DNA of 64,000 nucleotides from Pseudoduganella violacea (GTDB lineage: Bacteria > Pseudomonadota > Gammaproteobacteria > Burkholderiales > Burkholderiaceae_D): positions 171,221-235,220 of the forward strand of contig NZ_JACHXD010000012.1 of the NCBI RefSeq assembly GCF_014191875.1, written 5' to 3'. A program made the position numbers and the translations under genes. This document shows positions 28,401 to 36,000 of this stretch, piece by piece. Position 1 is the first letter of the stretch. Every line of letters starts with the position of its first letter. The notes beneath the pieces were generated by a model. That model had not been told where the DNA came from. It did not search any database and worked only from the letters and a program-made list of their open reading frames with translations.

Positions 28401-29983
28401 GCGACGCGGCACGGCTGGCCGCCTTGCAGGCCGGCGCGCCGCATGCGCGCGTCCACGTTTGCGCGCCGGACGCGCCGGTCGAGGAGATCGGCGCCGCCTT
28501 GGCCGGCGCTCCCGCCCTGCAGCGCCTGGTGTGGCTGGCGCCGCAGGGCGCGGCGCTGGCGTCCACCGATCCGGCCTTGGCCCAGGCGCAGCGGCAGCGC
28601 GTCATCGCCTTGCTGCGCTGCTGCAAGGCCTTGCTGGCGGCCGGCTACGGCACGCGGCCGCTGACCTTGACGGTACTGACGCGCCAGGCGGTGGCGATCG
28701 GCGACGATGACGAGCTGCGGCCAGAAGACGCGGCCGTGCACGGCCTGGCGGCGACCCTGGCGGCGGAATATCCGCATTGGCGGATCGAGTTGCTGGACTT
28801 GCCCGCGCGGCAGGAGCTGGCGTGGGACAGCCTGCAAGGGCTGGAGCTGCCAGGGCAGGGCAAGGCGCTGGCTTACCGCGCCGGACGCTGGTACCGGCAA
28901 CACCTGGCGCCTGGCCACGCCCTGCCCGAAGCGGCGACACCGTACCGCCAGGGCGGCGTCTACGTGGTGGCCGGCGGCGCCGGCGGCATCGGCGCAGCCT
29001 GGTCGGCCGCGCTGATACGCAGCCATCGCGCCCGCATCGTCTGGCTGGGACGGCGCGCGCCGGACGCCGGCATCGAAGCGGCCATCGCCGCCGCCGCCGA
29101 TGGCGGGCTGGCGCCGGAGTACTGGCAGGTCGACGCCGCGGATGTTCCGGCCATGCGCGCGGCCTGCGCCGCGATCAAGGCGCGGCATGGCGCCATCCAT
29201 GGCGTGCTGCACTCGGCCCTGGTGCTGGCCGACCAGAGCGTGGCCGAGATGAGCGAGGCGCGCTTTATCTCCGCCTTGCACGCCAAGGCTGGCGTGGCGC
29301 TCGGCCTGGCGGCCGCGCTGGCCGGCGAGCCGCTCGATTTCATGCTGTTCTTCTCCTCGATGATCGCGTTCGGCGGCGCTCCGGGCCAAGCCAATTATGC
29401 GGCCGGCTGCACCTTCCAGGACGCGCTGGCGCGCAAGCTGGATCGCGAACTGCCGTATCCCGTGAAAACGGTCAATTGGGGATATTGGGGCAGTGTGGGC
29501 GCTGTCGCCCATGAAGCTTACCGCCTGCGCATGGCCAGCCTCGGCATCGGCTCGATCGAAGTGGCGGAAGGGCTGGGCCTGCTGCGCCGCTTCCTGGGCG
29601 GGGCGGCGGGCCAGCTCGGCGTGCTGAAGACGCTGGAGCAGGACAACACCGGTACCGCCGTGGCCGACGAAGCGCCGGCGCTGCTCGACTTGCTGGGATC
29701 GCAACAAGGCGGAATGCTGGAGACCCTGCAGCGGCTGGCGGGGCAGCGCATCGGCGTGGCGCCGCCGCAGCTCGACGCCGACTGTCCGCTGCTGGAATAC
29801 GGCTTCGACGCCGCCGGCTTCGAGTGGCTGGCGCGGGCATGCAATGAATTGACCGGCAACGCCGAAGTGCTGACCGGCGCGGATTGCGCGCGGTGCGGCA
29901 CATTGCGCGCCATTGCCGCGTGGCTTGAGGCCCGGCGCCGCCCCGATGCGGCACGGCGGGCCTTGTTTCAAACGATGACTTGA
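16418..29983 (+). CDS. Trans-AT polyketide synthase, 4521 aa (KS-DH-KR-ACP-KS-DH-KR-cMT-ACP-KS-KR-ACP-like)
   Basis: The chosen start, ATG at 16418, gives an N-terminal helical docking segment (MSVQNLQAVLRQLSAGEIS). Approximate domains: KS 44-467 (C211, MHGTGT intact); DH 631-911 (HRVGGQAVVP with H661, D833 and Gln of VDAALQ); KR 922-1328 (GGMGALG, Y1241); ACP Ser1392; KS 1480-1912 (C1647); DH 2078-2348 (H2107, D2270, but Ser2116 in place of the motif Pro); KR 2375-2801 (GGAGGLG, Y2718); C-methyltransferase 2830-3185 (EIGAGSGA about 3006, NVLHAT); ACP Ser3256; KS 3347-3756 (C3501); KR 3968-4408 (GGAGGIG, Y4327); a terminal ACP-like domain with Ala4465 instead of Ser. The last module is split: its methyltransferase and working ACP start the next protein. 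Expected output is one olefin unit, one alpha-methyl unit (olefin or hydroxyl) and the first half of an alpha-methyl-beta-hydroxy unit. Confidence 0.95.
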   Translation: MSVQNLQAVLRQLSAGEISPERAKQLLRDAARQDAPLPRNRQDAIAIVGMAGRYPGSPDMAAYWDLLASGTNAVREIPASRWDVSHYFDPVPGRPGKVYCKWLGMLDGAESFDPMFFRIPPAEAALIDPQHRLFLQTAYHAFEDAGLHSAMLDGANCGVYMGIMSSEYGAAMARAMPDAGFSSSNPFSIGVARIAYHLNLKGPAIPIDTACSSSLVAVHLACQALRAGEIDLALAGGVSLYLSADAYIGMCAAGMLSPRGACSTFDREADGFVPGEGVGALVLKRLADAERDGDNIVGLIAASGINQDGRTNGITAPSAAAQTALQRDVYQRHAIDAATIQYAEMHGTGTKLGDPVELEALSAAFRADSDALQYCAIGSVKTNLGHTSAAAGVASVQKVLLSMRHGQIPPSLHFKNPNEHFDFAASPLYVNTALSPWQAPAGQARRACVSSFGFSGTNAHLVLEQYQAPPRQPARDDGAQLVLLSARTGAQLDALIQAYLPLARGDQASLAELAYASQTTRAPMAQRLALRADSLAQLARQLAAAAQGDVAPGSWRGPGKARPKLDVAAALKARDLDALGAYWAGGGAVDWQAWYGGAQRPARQRLPLYPFAQERHWFSAPAPEAGPAPLAHPWLGRRTRIGEEERIECRIERHAAFLVDHRVGGQAVVPGAWYLELVRAALCQSSLLQAAPGAAPSLRDVRWHRPLDGSQGAALVLTLTLDAGAGELVFRVNDDALPGAAGLYCSGRASFAGMPDESIDIAQWRQQHCAPDRVAEGAECYALFDAMGLHYGPSHRLLGSLQHGATHVLARLALAPGMPADDGAVLMPPGIVDAALQGVLGLALGTAGDGAARLPAGIDRLDVLASCRDAAWIAIEREDASGDRFSVAIRICREDGRVCARLQGLVLAETAAAPATVLLQAGWAAPRQPSSAPAAPASLQHVILLGRLARHAERLPGCLPDALVSAYPIGATETGEAYAALVQRLADIGREVMRTPGEHCLLQIVLDQDPASQALAGVAGLLRTAALETPRLRGQVIELDAETAADAERVAAAVQAAARCGADTLRYADAVLRQRELHTLPADEAPAPWRDDGHYWITGGMGALGALLADEILAHAPRARILLSGRSAPAPQGAQRLAEWRARGASVDYRQLDISDGDAVQALVGEYCQAYGPFSGVVHAAGTRRDALLLNKQDGDIAAVLRPKVAGLLNIDRATAGMRLDFLLMFSSVAAWFGNAGQADYAAANGFLDAHAALRKALVARGERSGLACSIAWPLWDAAGMQPDPDSLAAMAAAGLRPLPPAAAWRCLYAALRAGAASVAVLHGDAARLAAWQRHGSAPLAGTAEDSAAAAPDEAQLAGGLAYFKAAFADAFGIPADDIVETSGFDEYGVDSIVVMRLTRQLEQLFGPLPKTLFFEYRRLDELTAYFLQAHAGRCAQLFGGPAPLAGQEIQAPDRAPSANAPLSAPQPAAPASAHAATAMPIAVIGIAGRYPKANDLEQFWSNLAAGLDCIEPIPAGRWDAQRFDTYAKWGGFIDGHDEFDPLFFNLSPKEARIMDPQERLFLQCASAALEDAGYPRAALGAARPHGKERNIGVFAGVMYEEYQLYGAQHTLAGRQMALPGNAASVANRVSHFFDLHGPSMAVDSMCSSSLTALSLACDSLASGACRIALAGGVNLSVHPNKFIALAQGRFASSSGRCASFGEGGDGYVPGEGVGVVLLKPLAQAEADGDRIHGVIRAVAINHGGKANGFTVPNPDAQAEVIGRAYRRAGVEPRLVSYVEAHGTGTALGDPIELAGLNKAFRDFTDQRRFCAIGSVKSMIGHCESAAGISALTKVLLQMRHGKLAPSLHAATVNPHLAWEDSPFFLQRELTDWVAPEYTDASGQRRVAPRIAGISSFGAGGANAHVVVEQYQGRPAPEQPTQQREFAVLLTARDPARLQEAARQLRAALAAGRFDAAALPDLAYTLQTGRDHWECRLALVVRSLQELETQLDDYLTRPGQAGHASTLAKLPAVQAPQAFAGLAPALAAWLDGAAVDWLSLPGARRARRIGAPTYPFARERYWIDAPAMAAPGAGAWLHPLLQRNHSTFAQHCFISHFSGDEAWFADHRVAGRKLLSGAAQLELARAAIEQASAQATPALQLQNIAWLRPLAADAGTTLRVTLNKRGAERVLWQIETENAGGWQACSSGEAVLTAPAPMAAADLGALLQTCGQRQLDSDTAYRTFESMGIEYGPFHRGLARLHLGDGMAVARLDLPQAAGSGFVLHPGLLDAAFQAALGVFAGNGGGGATMPFSLDALDIHGPLTPSMYAVLRVSELAAARPELQVLDIDLYDQHGAACASARNLCLRASQPAALPAAPVLAARAEPARMPGATGDLLFAPRWEIAAVPPSDGFVPDLIVGAGPYTEQELRRSFGAARLAGMGGWADPALAGTLAATRALLWLAPEGEAGDCVMACFHWIKALLAAGAGRHRLDCLFVTRNAVACGAAQRADPAQAAIHGLVGALAKEYPHWQVRLADLAAEAPPAVEEMLRLPASAAGDALAHRQGLWLRAGLLPVAPHAVVQSAYRQGGVYLLIGGAGGLGVAYSEYLIRQYDAQVVWLGRRPADAAIQAQLARLAQLGRAPLYLPVDAADAEALCRAGAEVAARFGALHGVVHAAMVLQDSSLAELDETGFARVLHAKVQVAHGLAALARQQRGLDFVLFFSSFNAFARNAGQSNYAAGCTYADAFAQALRGELACRVKVINWGYWGSIGAVATPAYRKRMAELGIGSIETGPAMAALELLLASAHEQLAMVHALRPHAPAPVYRGWLLAADQAAPVRGWRAPPATRSLDWDAAGMAELEQALLERMAAQLRLLDWPAEGVPQTALAARLGIAGRYRRWFDASVSLLLRQGYLGRQGADTVLPPAQTADTGRRWPELRQRWSAGAGSGEQLALVDATLEALPAILRGDTLATDIMFPGGSMAMVAGVYQGSAVADHFNAVLGDTLLAYLEQCRQAVPAARLRILEIGAGSGATTAALLARLQPFAAQIEEYCYTDLSKAFLAHGRNSFGAAWPQLECRIFDVEQAPTAQGLAAGHYDVVIAANVLHATRKMQTTLAHAHALLKQGGLLLLNELSTFQAYTHLTFGLLDGWWRFDDDEVRLAGSPGLAPRQWQAVLELSGFQQVAFPAAAAHAAGQQVVAAFSDGVVLLPAAVETPAAPQAPSVAAAVVPPRSVATAGQRDSLLNWLRQLIGATLEIDPARIAGDQTLERYGIDSITVQQITSGLRAVFDDVPASLLFEHNTLDALAGHFLARHAAAVAALLGEPAGAPAQTAPAAPVAAGVSDGAASWLAGAAAQDDAVADNGEIAVIGLAGRYPHAATLDELWQLLRSGRSAIGEIPAARWNWRDYAPGAAGGLAPISSRYGGFIDEIDRFDPLFFQIAMAEAHNMDPQERLFVEQAYCCIEDAGHVPATLSRDKRVGVYVGVMNANYPTGVRHWSIANRISYLFDFRGPSMAVDSACSSSLTALHLALDALRSGSIDCALVGGVNLVTDPAHYQRLSAMNMLSDGPQVRAFGAHANGFVDGEGVGAMLLKPLRQALADGDDIHGVLLGSALNAGGKTHGYTVPSPQAQADVLAQAYQRAGVTPRMVSYVEAHGTGTALGDPIEVRGLTLAFERHTQERQFCALGSVKTNIGHTESAAGIAGVTKVLLQMKHRMLAPTLHAEQANPEIDFTRTPFRLQHSLQAWDVPVGGARIASVSSFGAGGANAAVVLREHVSPAPAGAGSRREVLVLLSARDPERLLARARQLLALLAQDDLPSDALERIAYTLQAGRLPMDERLALRAATPEQLRAGLRAFISGAALPPGCFRASLKEQRQAAPVPVDAARVQAWFDGGDWEQLGLAWSQGLAVDWVGLHGTVHPQRLHLPAYPFQGERYGVTRLAATPGAPAAQARQPLAPQDIAGREAPAMLSLLAQGQPATPPPAAPLTLLQPVWRATPQAGRPGAAQATLLLGSDAARLAALQAGAPHARVHVCAPDAPVEEIGAALAGAPALQRLVWLAPQGAALASTDPALAQAQRQRVIALLRCCKALLAAGYGTRPLTLTVLTRQAVAIGDDDELRPEDAAVHGLAATLAAEYPHWRIELLDLPARQELAWDSLQGLELPGQGKALAYRAGRWYRQHLAPGHALPEAATPYRQGGVYVVAGGAGGIGAAWSAALIRSHRARIVWLGRRAPDAGIEAAIAAAADGGLAPEYWQVDAADVPAMRAACAAIKARHGAIHGVLHSALVLADQSVAEMSEARFISALHAKAGVALGLAAALAGEPLDFMLFFSSMIAFGGAPGQANYAAGCTFQDALARKLDRELPYPVKTVNWGYWGSVGAVAHEAYRLRMASLGIGSIEVAEGLGLLRRFLGGAAGQLGVLKTLEQDNTGTAVADEAPALLDLLGSQQGGMLETLQRLAGQRIGVAPPQLDADCPLLEYGFDAAGFEWLARACNELTGNAEVLTGADCARCGTLRAIAAWLEARRRPDAARRALFQTMT
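29705..29940 (+). other. Terminal ACP-like domain with Ser to Ala
   Basis: The last ~75 residues of the third PKS look like an ACP (LLEYGFDAAGFEWL), but the Ser position is Ala4465 (gcc at 29810). The next protein supplies the methyltransferase and a true ACP for the same module. The position at a chain end suggests that the dead carrier fold was kept as a docking element. Confidence 0.65.
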
Positions 29984-30025
29984 TGGCGCGCGCTTGCGCC
30001 TTTTACCTGGGACGAGATCGAGACG

Positions 30026-33000
30026 ATGGAACAAAATGAAATGAAGGCGGCGGCAATGGATGGCCTGCTGCGGCAATGGCTGCTGGCGCAACTGCAAACG
30101 ATCGGCATTCTGGCGCCCGGCGCGGGCGGGCAGGCGCCGCAGGCGCTGGCTGCGTGCGTGCAGCCTCCCTTCCGGCGCTGGCTCGACGCGAGCCTGGCGC
30201 AGCTGCAGGAGGCGGGCCTGGTTCGCCTGGAAGGGGGATTGTGGCATGCGGACGCCACGCTGCAAGCAGCCGAGGTGGCGCGCCAATGGCGCCAGGGCCG
30301 GGAGCAGTGGCGCATGCCGCCGGAGCTGGCCGCCTATGTCACGCTGCTGGAAGCGACGCTGGAAGTCTTGCCGGCGATCCTGACGGGCAGGGTGCGCGCC
30401 ACCGATGTGCTGTTCCCGAACGGCTCGATGGCACGCGTGCAGGACATCTACAAGAACAACCATGTGGCCGACCACTTCAACCAGGTTCTGACCGAGAACC
30501 TGGTGCGCTACGTCGAGGCGCGCATCGCCCATGATCCCGCCGTGCGCTTGCGCATGGTGGAAATCGGCGCGGGCACGGGCGGCACCAGCGGCCGCCTGCT
30601 GGAAGCGCTGCGCCCCTACAGCGGCCATATTGCCGAATATGCCTATACCGACCTGTCGAAGGCGTTCCTGCAGGTGGGCGAAAGCCAGTTCGGCGCGCTG
30701 GCGCCTTACCTGAAGACCGCGCTGCTCGATATCGAGCAGCCGCCTGCGGCGCAGGGCTTCGAGACCGGCGTATATGACATCGCCCTTGCCACCAACGTGC
30801 TGCACGCAACCCGCGATATCCGCGGCACGGTGGGACACGCCAAGAGCCTGCTGCGGCGCAATGGCCTGTTCTTCATCAACGAGATGATCGGCAGCAGCAT
30901 CTACCTGCACCTCACCTTCGGCCTGCTCGACGGCTGGTGGCGCTTTGAAGACGATGAACTGCGCTTGCCCGGCTCACCCGGGCTGAGTCCCGAAAACTGG
31001 GAGGCCGTGCTGCGCGGTGAAGGATATTCAGGCGTGCTGTTCCCCGCCAAGGACGTGCACCATCTGGGCCAGCAGCTGATCATCGCGCAGAGCGATGGCG
31101 TGCTACGGACACAGCGCGCCGCCGCTCCGGCGCAGGCGCCAGCGGCGGTCCCGGGCGCAACGGCGGATGTCGCCGTTGCGCCGGGCGTGGCGGCGGATGC
31201 CGCGCTGGCCTTTGTCACCGCGCAGATCGCGCACGTATTGCGCATGCCGGCGCAGCAGATCCTGCCGGAGGAATCCTTGAGCAGCTACGGGCTCGATTCC
31301 ATCCTGGCCACGCAGCTGGCGGCGCGGCTGGCCGAAACGCTGGGCGACATCGACAGCACGGCGTTTTTCGAGCACAGGACGGCGGCAGCCCTGTGCGGCT
31401 ATCTTTTGCAGCACCACGGCGCGCGGCTGGCCGCCGCCTGCGGCGTGGCGCCGCCGCCCAGCGCCGCAGCCACGGCGGCAGTGCCATCATCGGCGCCAGC
31501 ACCAGCACCAGCACCAGCACCAGCATTCCCGCCATCCGGCGCCGCCGCAGCTGCCGTGGCAAGGGAGCCGGCGCGCGGCAACGACTGGGAGCCGATCGCC
31601 ATCATTGGCTTGGCGGGCCGCTATGCCGGCGCCGCCAATGTGGCCGAGTTCTGGGCCAATCTGCTGGCCGGCCGGCGCAGCACCGGTGAAATCCCGGCCA
31701 CGCGCTGGGATTGGCGGCGGCATTACGAAGCCGATCCGGCCAAAGCGGTGCAGCAACTGAGCAGCTACGGCAAATGGGGTGGATTCCTGGACCATGCCGG
31801 AGAGTTCGACACCAGCCTGTTCACCATGCCGCCGCGCGAGGCGGAGATGACCGATCCGCAGGAGTTGCTGTTTCTTGAAACATGCTGGAGCGCCATGCGC
31901 GACGCCGGCTGCCCGCCATCCAGCCTGACGCCCGAGCAGCGCCGGGGCGCCGGTGTGTTCGCGGCCATCACCAAGCAGTATGCTTTCCCGCCCACTTCCT
32001 TCGCTTCGCTTGCCAACCGCGTTTCCTACCAGCTGAACTTCCAGGGCAAAAGCCTGGCGATCGACACGATGTGCTCATCGTCCCTGGTCGCCCTGCACGA
32101 GGCATGCGCCTATCTGCAGGGAGAAGGGCGGCTGGCCCTGGTGGGCGGCGTCAATCTGTATCTGGAACCCGCAAAGTACGTGCATCTGTCAGCCAGCCGC
32201 TTCCTGGCCAAGGGCGAGTCCTGCAACGCTTTCGGCGCCGGCGGCGAAGGTTTCGTGCCGGGCGAAGGCGTCGGCGCCGTCGTGCTGAAGCCTCTACGCC
32301 TCGCGCTGGAGGACGGCGACAGCATCTATGCGGTGATACGCGGCAGCGCCGTCAACCATAACGGACGGTCGGCCGGCTACACCAGCTCCGATCCGGCGCG
32401 CCAGGCCGACGTGGTGCGCGGCGCGCTGGAGCGGGCTGCCGTCGATCCGCGCTCGGTCGCTTATATCGAGGCGGCGGCCAACGGCATCGAACTGGGCGAC
32501 GCGATTGAAATGTCGGCGCTGGGGAAAGTGTTCGGCGACGGTACGGGCGCCAGCGGTGCGCGCCGTATCGGTTCGGTCAAGCCCAATATCGGCCATTGCG
32601 AGGCCGCATCCGGGATGTCGCAGCTGACCAAGGTAATCATGTCGCTGCACCAGCGCGTGCTGGCGCCAACGCTGCTGGAAGGTGAGCGAAACCGCCATGT
32701 CGATTTCACGCGCCTGCCGTTTGAAGTGCAACTGGCGGCGGAACCCTGGCAGCCGTTGCAGATCGATGGACTGGACGTGCCGCGCCGCGCCGGCATCACC
32801 GGCATCGGCGGCGGCGGCGTCAACGCCCACGTGGTGCTGGAGGAGTGGGTTGCGCCGCCACGCGCCGCCGCGCCGGCGCAACCCAGCCTGTTGCTGCTGT
32901 CGGCCCATACGCAGGAGGCCTTGCGGCGCACCGCCGCCGACTGGATCGCGCATCTGCCGCAGCTGGCCGAAAGCGATCTGGCGGACCTGGCCTGGACCCT

Positions 33001-36000
33001 GCGCCGCGGCCGCGAGGCCATGAGCAAGCGCTTGGCGGTGGTGGCCGGCAGCATGGCCGAATTCGCCGAAGTGCTGCAGCTCTGGCTTCAGGGGGAGGGC
33101 AGCGGCGGGCGCTGGTTCAGCGGCGACACCCAGGCCCCGGCGCTCTCGCTGTCGCCGCAACTGGTGGCGCTGGCGGCGCAGGGCGACCCGCGCGACCAGG
33201 CGCAGCTTTGGGCGCTTGGCCATGCCCTGCCGCTGCCGCAATCGCCGGCCGGCGCGCCGCGCAAGCTGCTGCAGCTGCCGATGTATGCCTTCGAGCGCCA
33301 GGTGGTATGGCGTCCGCGCGCCGCGTTGGCGGCACCGGCGCAGCCGCCGGTAGCGCAGATGGCGGCGCCTGCGGCGCAAGCGCCGGCAGCCGATGCGGGC
33401 GCCGCGTATGCCAACAATGCCGAGGCGTTCTATTCGCTCAGCACGATGGGCGCCTCCGAGGAGTTCCGCGAACAATACCTGACCTTATGCCCTTACCCGG
33501 AGCGGCTGCCAGGCCATTCGATGACGCGCATGTTCATCGATCCATCCAAATGTCCGGAGCAGTTCGCGTATATGCAGTCGCGCCAGATCGAAATGCGCCA
33601 GGTGCTCTTCAGCCAGCAGGACTTCGAGCGCACCGGCCGCGTTTTCGATATCGGCTGCGGCCTGGGCACCGATGTGATCCAGATCGCCGCCCAGTATCCG
33701 CGCATCCATACCGAGGGATACACCATCACCGGTTCGCAGGCGCGCCTGGCGAACCAGCGCATCGCCCGCAGCGGCCTGGCCGGCCGGGCGCTGGTGCACC
33801 ACCGCGACAGCGCCAAGGATCGCTTCCCCGGCCGTTACGACCTGGTCATCGGGATTGAAGTCACCTGCCACATCAGCGACAAGGAGGGCGTGTTCTCGAA
33901 TATCGCCAATGCGCTGGAGGATGATGGCCGGGTACTGCTGATGGACTTCATCGCCAACGGGCGGGGGCGCATCACCGCGCCGAATATCGATATCGATATC
34001 TCGACCCGCCAGGACTGGATCGACGTTTGCGCGGACCAGGGCCTGGTGATCGATGAGCTGATCGACGTTTCGCCGCAGATCGCCAACTTCCTGTACGACC
34101 CGGAGGCGGAAGCGAATATCGCCGAGCTGCCGCAGGTGGCCAAGGAATCGTTCCGCAACTTCGCCAACAACTATATTTCGCTGGAGCGCGGCTGGGTCAG
34201 TTATTGCCTGTTCCGGCTGCGCAAGGAGCCGGGCCTGAGCCGCGCGCAGCGCGCGCGCATCAACGCCGAACGGATCGCGCAACCGACGCCGTATCCGGTG
34301 GCGCTGCAAAGGATGCGGGCCAGCGGCCGCTCCGGCTACCCCTTGCAGCAGGCCTCCGCCAGGCCGGAATCGCCGCCAGCCGTAGCCGCAGCCGAGCCGA
34401 TGGCCGCGGTGAGGGATGCGTTGGCGCAGATCTTCCTGGACGTGCTGGGCATCGAACGCGCCCAGGTGGAGCAGGCGCCGGACCTGGCGGCGCTGGGCGT
34501 GAATTCCATCCACGCGGTGCAGCTGGCGGAGGCGATCAACACGCGCTTCGACCTGCGCCTGCCGTCTTCCCTGCTGTCGGAATATCCAAGTTTCAATGCG
34601 CTGGCCGCCGCCAGTGCACGGCCGGCGGCCAGCGCGCCGCCGGCGCCTGCCATGGCGACGACGGCAACCGCGGCCAACCATGCCGCCACCACACCATCGT
34701 CCGTGCGCCAGGCGGTCGAAGCGGCGCTGATCGAGACGCAGGGTTATTCGCTGGCGCAGCTGCGTGGCGCCGGCAGCCTGGCCGAACTGGGACTCAATTC
34801 CATCCACGCGGTGGCGGTGGCCGAGGCGATCAATGCCGCGCTGGATCTGACGCTGCCGTCGAGCATCCTGTTCGAGTTCCCGACGCTGGACTTGCTGGTG
34901 GCGGCGATCGCGGCGCAAGCGCCGGATCGGCCGCGCCCGGTGCCATCCGCCCCGTCCTGGAGCGCGCCTCCCGCGGCCGTGCCGACCGCCGCGCCGGCCC
35001 AGGCCGCGCTACCGGCGGCCCCCGCCGCCGCGCAGCACGCCGGCTACGCCATCGTCGGCATGAGCGCGCTGTTTCCCGGCGCGGACAGTCCGCAGGCCTT
35101 CTGGCGCCATATCGAACAGGGTAGCTCCCGCATCTCGGCGCCTCCGGCAACGCGCGCCGAATGGCGGCTGCATGACGGCGCCACGTACTGGGGGGCTTTC
35201 CTGGAGCGCATCGATGGCTTCGACCCCCTGTGCTTTGGCGTGACGCCCAAGGAAGCGGTCTGGATGAGTCCCGAGCAGCGTCTGCTCATGACCCAGGTAT
35301 GGCGGGCTTTCGAAGCCGCCGGCATTGCCTGGGACGGTGGACAGCGCACCGGCGTCTTCATCGCTTCCGGCCCCAGCGACTATCCGGCCATCCTGGCGCG
35401 GCAAGGGCACCATATTCCGAAGCTCGTGCCTTCGATGCTGCCGAACCGGATTTCCCACGCCTTCGACCTGAAAGGCCCGAGCGAAAACTGCGAGGCGGCA
35501 TGCGCTTCCGCGCTGCTGGCAGTGCACCGCGCGCTGCAGTCGATGGAGGCCGGCGAGTGCGAACAGGTGGTGGTCGCCGCCGCCAACCTGATCATGGACG
35601 CGGGCGCCTACCAGGATCTGGAAGCGTTCAACGCCCTGAGCCGGAACGGCGAATGCCATCCCTTCCAGACCAACGCGGGCGGCTATGTGCGCGGCGAAGG
35701 CCTCGGCGCGCTGATCATCAAGCCGCTGGCGCGCGCCGAAGCGGATGGCGACCGCATCTACGCCGTCATCCGCGGCACCGGCATTGCCCATGCCGGCCAA
35801 GGCAAATCAGCCATGGCCGCCGACGAACGCGGCATGGCCGCCGCCATCGGCGCCGCGCTGGCGCGGGCCGGCACGGCGCCGGCATCGGTCAGTTATGTGG
35901 AAGTGCAGGGGATGGGTTCGGCCGCCTGCGACCAGGCGGAAATACGGGCATTGGCGCAGTATTACGCCGCCACGCCCGATGCGTCCGATTGCGTCATCGG

